A stretch of 64,000 bases of DNA from Capnocytophaga bilenii (lineage in GTDB: Bacteria; Bacteroidota; Bacteroidia; Flavobacteriales; Flavobacteriaceae). The translations under genes and the position numbers were made by a program. The notes under the pieces are model-generated. The model saw nothing but the letters and a program-made list of their open reading frames with translations, searched no databases and was not told where the DNA came from. This document shows positions 61,941 through 64,000 of the stretch, one piece after another. Position 1 is the stretch's first letter. Every line of letters begins with the position of its first letter. The DNA is taken from NCBI RefSeq assembly GCF_017565765.1, contig NZ_JAGDYP010000002.1:310001-374000 (forward strand), in the 5' to 3' direction.

Positions 61941-63026
61941 TTAGTCATTGTTATTTACTTGTTTTTCTTTTAGGGCATTTCTGAAGTCTTTCAAAAATAC
62001 ACTACCTATACCTATAATGAGCCCTGCAAACGTCCAAATAGCTATGATAAGTGCCTTTTTAGGCTTAGTACGCTCATTGGGTACACTTACAGGTTCTATA
62101 ATGGTAAAAATAGGTTGATCTTCTTTTAGTTTGATACGTTTGGTTTCCAACTGTTTGGCTAACTCTGTATAAACGCTAAAAGCGAGGTTGTATTCCGCTT
62201 GCAGTTGTTGTAGCCTTGTTTGTGGTAAATTACTAAACAAGTTGCGGTTTTGGTCTTGAAACTGAGCTACAGCATATTGTTTAGATTTGAAGTCTTTTTC
62301 AGCTTCTATACAACGTTTTGCTACAAAATCATATTCCTCTTTGGCTTTTTGCAGTTTAAAGCTGGTTACTACTTCTTGCAACAGTCGCTGAGCATTTTGT
62401 AACATCTGTGCAGCGGGCAAGGCTTCAGGCATCCTAAACGATAGATTTATATAACCATCCTTCTCGTTTATATCTAAACTTATATGCCCTCCGATACTAT
62501 TGAGGATACCTCTTTCTTCAGGAGTGAGGGTTGTAATAATAGTGTCATTTACTCCAGTAGTAGGAGCTGTTGTTGCTGCTGGTTTGCTTCTAAATATACC
62601 CATAATACGTCCCATTAGGCTGGGTTTGCTATATTTAGTGAGGTACTCTTCATAGGTAATGTCATTAGGCAAATCTTTAAATGTAAGCTTGGTTTGTACT
62701 AATTGCTTCCTAAAAGGGATACTTGCTATAATTTTATCGTAACTTTTTAAAGGTATAGCCTCTGAAGAACTACCACTTAAGTTAATACCTGCTAAAGCCG
62801 CCAAGCCTCCTAAACCACCACTACCTCCTTTGTCAGAAGTTTGTGGAAGCATAATAGTAGTAGCTGTATATTCGTTGTCGGCAGTGAGGGCTGCTACCAC
62901 TCCTATTATCAGGAATAGTAAGGTGAATATAGCTATTCGTTTTTTTGCTTTTAATATCTTATTGAGCAGAGCCAACAAGTCTATTTCGTCTTCTTTATCA
63001 GTGAGTTGTTCGTTTGTTACTGCCAT
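61941..63026 (-). CDS. Wzz-family polysaccharide chain-length determinant
   Basis: A 361-residue inner-membrane protein with helices near 32-51 and 327-346 flanking a periplasmic coiled domain (about 55-325). An N-terminal Wzz signature (DLLALLNKILKAKKRI) and a Gly-rich segment (GGSGGLGGLAALAGINLSG) are visible; PNERTKPKKALIIAIWTFAG precedes the second helix. It lacks a tyrosine-kinase domain. Controls the length of O-antigen or capsule chains. Five bases after the SLBB gene. Confidence 0.88.
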   Translation of the reverse strand: MAVTNEQLTDKEDEIDLLALLNKILKAKKRIAIFTLLFLIIGVVAALTADNEYTATTIMLPQTSDKGGSGGLGGLAALAGINLSGSSSEAIPLKSYDKIIASIPFRKQLVQTKLTFKDLPNDITYEEYLTKYSKPSLMGRIMGIFRSKPAATTAPTTGVNDTIITTLTPEERGILNSIGGHISLDINEKDGYINLSFRMPEALPAAQMLQNAQRLLQEVVTSFKLQKAKEEYDFVAKRCIEAEKDFKSKQYAVAQFQDQNRNLFSNLPQTRLQQLQAEYNLAFSVYTELAKQLETKRIKLKEDQPIFTIIEPVSVPNERTKPKKALIIAIWTFAGLIIGIGSVFLKDFRNALKEKQVNNND

Positions 63027-63031
63027 ACTAT

Positions 63032-64000
63032 TTATTTTATTACATTGTAAATTAATACACCCATAGTAGTGATTGCCGAGATAATACCAATAGTTTCACC
63101 AGTAGTCATTTGTTTGCGTTCTGGTTTGGTAGGAACTATGATAATAGCTCCTGGTTCCAATTTAGGATAGTTGTTAAAGAACAATGATCTACGTGTAGAT
63201 TTAATACTTCCGTTGGCATAGAGTACATAGATAGCATTTCGTTTAGAAAGATTAGAAAAACCACCCGCTTGGTCTATATACTGCCTAAGAGAGGTGCCTT
63301 TTTGGTAGCGCACCATTGAAGGTGCTAATACTTCTCCACGTATTTCTACTGTTTGCTTTTCTGAAGGTACTAATATTTTATCACCTTCGCTAAGTAACAA
63401 GTCGTACTTGCTGTGTTTGTTTTTTAGTATTTTATTTATGTTTAAGCCTATGCGGTATTCATTGGTGGTCTTAACTATCTTTTTTAATGATTTACCTTTA
63501 GCATCGCTCGCATCACTCTCAGCATCTACTAAATCTTCCAAGAAATCTTCTTGTTGTAAATCTCCTTCATCTGTTTTTTTGCGCACCAAAGTCACTCCCT
63601 GCTTATAAGCAAACGGCGTAAAACCTCCAGCTCGTTCCAACAAGTCTGAAATGCGTTCGCTTTTAGACTCTATGCTATATATACCAGGGTATAATACCTC
63701 GCCCATCACAGATACCGTCTGCATTGGGGTAAAACCTTTTTGGTAACGCACCGATACCAAGTCATTGGGTTGTAGAGCCATTCCTTCACCTTGAGGTATC
63801 AATTCATTGTTAGTAGATACCTTAAACGTCTGGCTTAGTTTTGTAAAACTGCCGTCATTAAGTTCTCGAAACACCTCTATTGTTGAAGGGTCAGCACCAT
63901 TAGAGAGCCCTCCTGCTAAGAGTATCGCATCTTCTACGGTCATATTCTCCATATAAGGCAATTCTTTAGGAGTATTTACAGCTCCATCTACCTTTACAAA
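63032..64000 (-). CDS. SLBB-domain polysaccharide export protein (5' partial)
   Basis: The frame is open through the right edge, so the N-terminus and signal are missing; 322 residues are seen. Three SLBB-like repeats occur (PQGEGMALQPNDLVSVRYQK then VSVMGEVLYPGIYSI; LLSEGDKILVPS then EIRGEVLAPSMVRY) and a C-terminal hydrophobic helix (ETIGIISAITTMGVLIYNV). Such Wza-like proteins form the outer-membrane channel for capsule or exopolysaccharide and pair with Wzz, as here. Confidence 0.88.
   Translation of the reverse strand, partial: FVKVDGAVNTPKELPYMENMTVEDAILLAGGLSNGADPSTIEVFRELNDGSFTKLSQTFKVSTNNELIPQGEGMALQPNDLVSVRYQKGFTPMQTVSVMGEVLYPGIYSIESKSERISDLLERAGGFTPFAYKQGVTLVRKKTDEGDLQQEDFLEDLVDAESDASDAKGKSLKKIVKTTNEYRIGLNINKILKNKHSKYDLLLSEGDKILVPSEKQTVEIRGEVLAPSMVRYQKGTSLRQYIDQAGGFSNLSKRNAIYVLYANGSIKSTRRSLFFNNYPKLEPGAIIIVPTKPERKQMTTGETIGIISAITTMGVLIYNVIK

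Overview
The window looks like a chromosomal segment of a low-GC Bacteroidota, most probably a Flavobacteriaceae member close to Capnocytophaga. Evidence: Bacteroidota-type -7 boxes (TAnnTTTG, several with a TTG about 19-22 bases upstream) precede many genes; Shine-Dalgarno sequences are nearly absent; a giant SprB-like adhesin ends in a type B sorting domain of the type IX secretion system (T9SS); and there are Bacteroidota family proteins such as TamL, putative porin, DUF2851, an HU-CCDC81/SPOR protein and GH97. The genus is inference. The left and right edges both cut through genes.

Layout. 1-7.3 kb: 3' part of a very large secreted adhesin. 7.3-7.9 kb: AT-rich spacer that appears to hold an unannotated minus-strand small transcript with its own promoter, a 27-codon ORF and a terminator. 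7.9-19 kb: iron-sulfur repair protein Ric/ScdA, a tamL-PAP2 pair, a catalytically degenerate histidine/aromatic ammonia-lyase homologue, formate-tetrahydrofolate ligase, and an exbB-exbD-tonB-folC operon. 19-31 kb: minus-strand genes, namely manC with a SprT-like protease, then a long operon reading bactofilin, AtpZ-like, membrane protein, TM2, DUF2752, ruvX, GH97 glycosidase, oligopeptidase, apolipoprotein N-acyltransferase, and then a porin plus peptide transporter pair.

33-39.5 kb is an accessory, rearranged island. It has two AT-rich lipoproteins, an orphan antitoxin-like gene, an IS982-family element whose transposase is split by a -1 frame change at a classic slippery site, two pairs of long direct repeats with breakpoints inside genes (a lipoprotein tail and a glycosyltransferase tail), remnants of at least three lost genes including a ygiD-type dioxygenase, an orphan promoter and a 9-nt pyrimidine repeat array.

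39.6-51.3 kb: core genes for the primary sigma factor, RecJ, HemD, RNase G, a 30-residue basic ribosomal-type protein, HU, AroA, tRNA-Arg(CCU), the HU/SPOR protein, an acyl-CoA thioesterase, a DtxR/MntR regulator, a DUF3298 protein, an APS/PAPS reductase and a shrunken methyltransferase-like protein. 51.4-64 kb: a deoxyhypusine-synthase-family enzyme, a BNR-repeat secreted protein, a fused cyclophilin-FKBP, a DEAD-box helicase, NhaD, PAP2, DUF2851, and the start of a polysaccharide export locus (Wzz and SLBB protein).

Envelope biology dominates: T9SS cargo, outer-membrane assembly (TamL), TonB energisation, lipoprotein acylation, mannose activation and capsule/O-antigen export. The observations most worth following are the 7.4-7.6 kb small transcript, the MIO-less ammonia-lyase, and the island at 33-39 kb. 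Identifications rest on reading motifs by eye; no database search was run.
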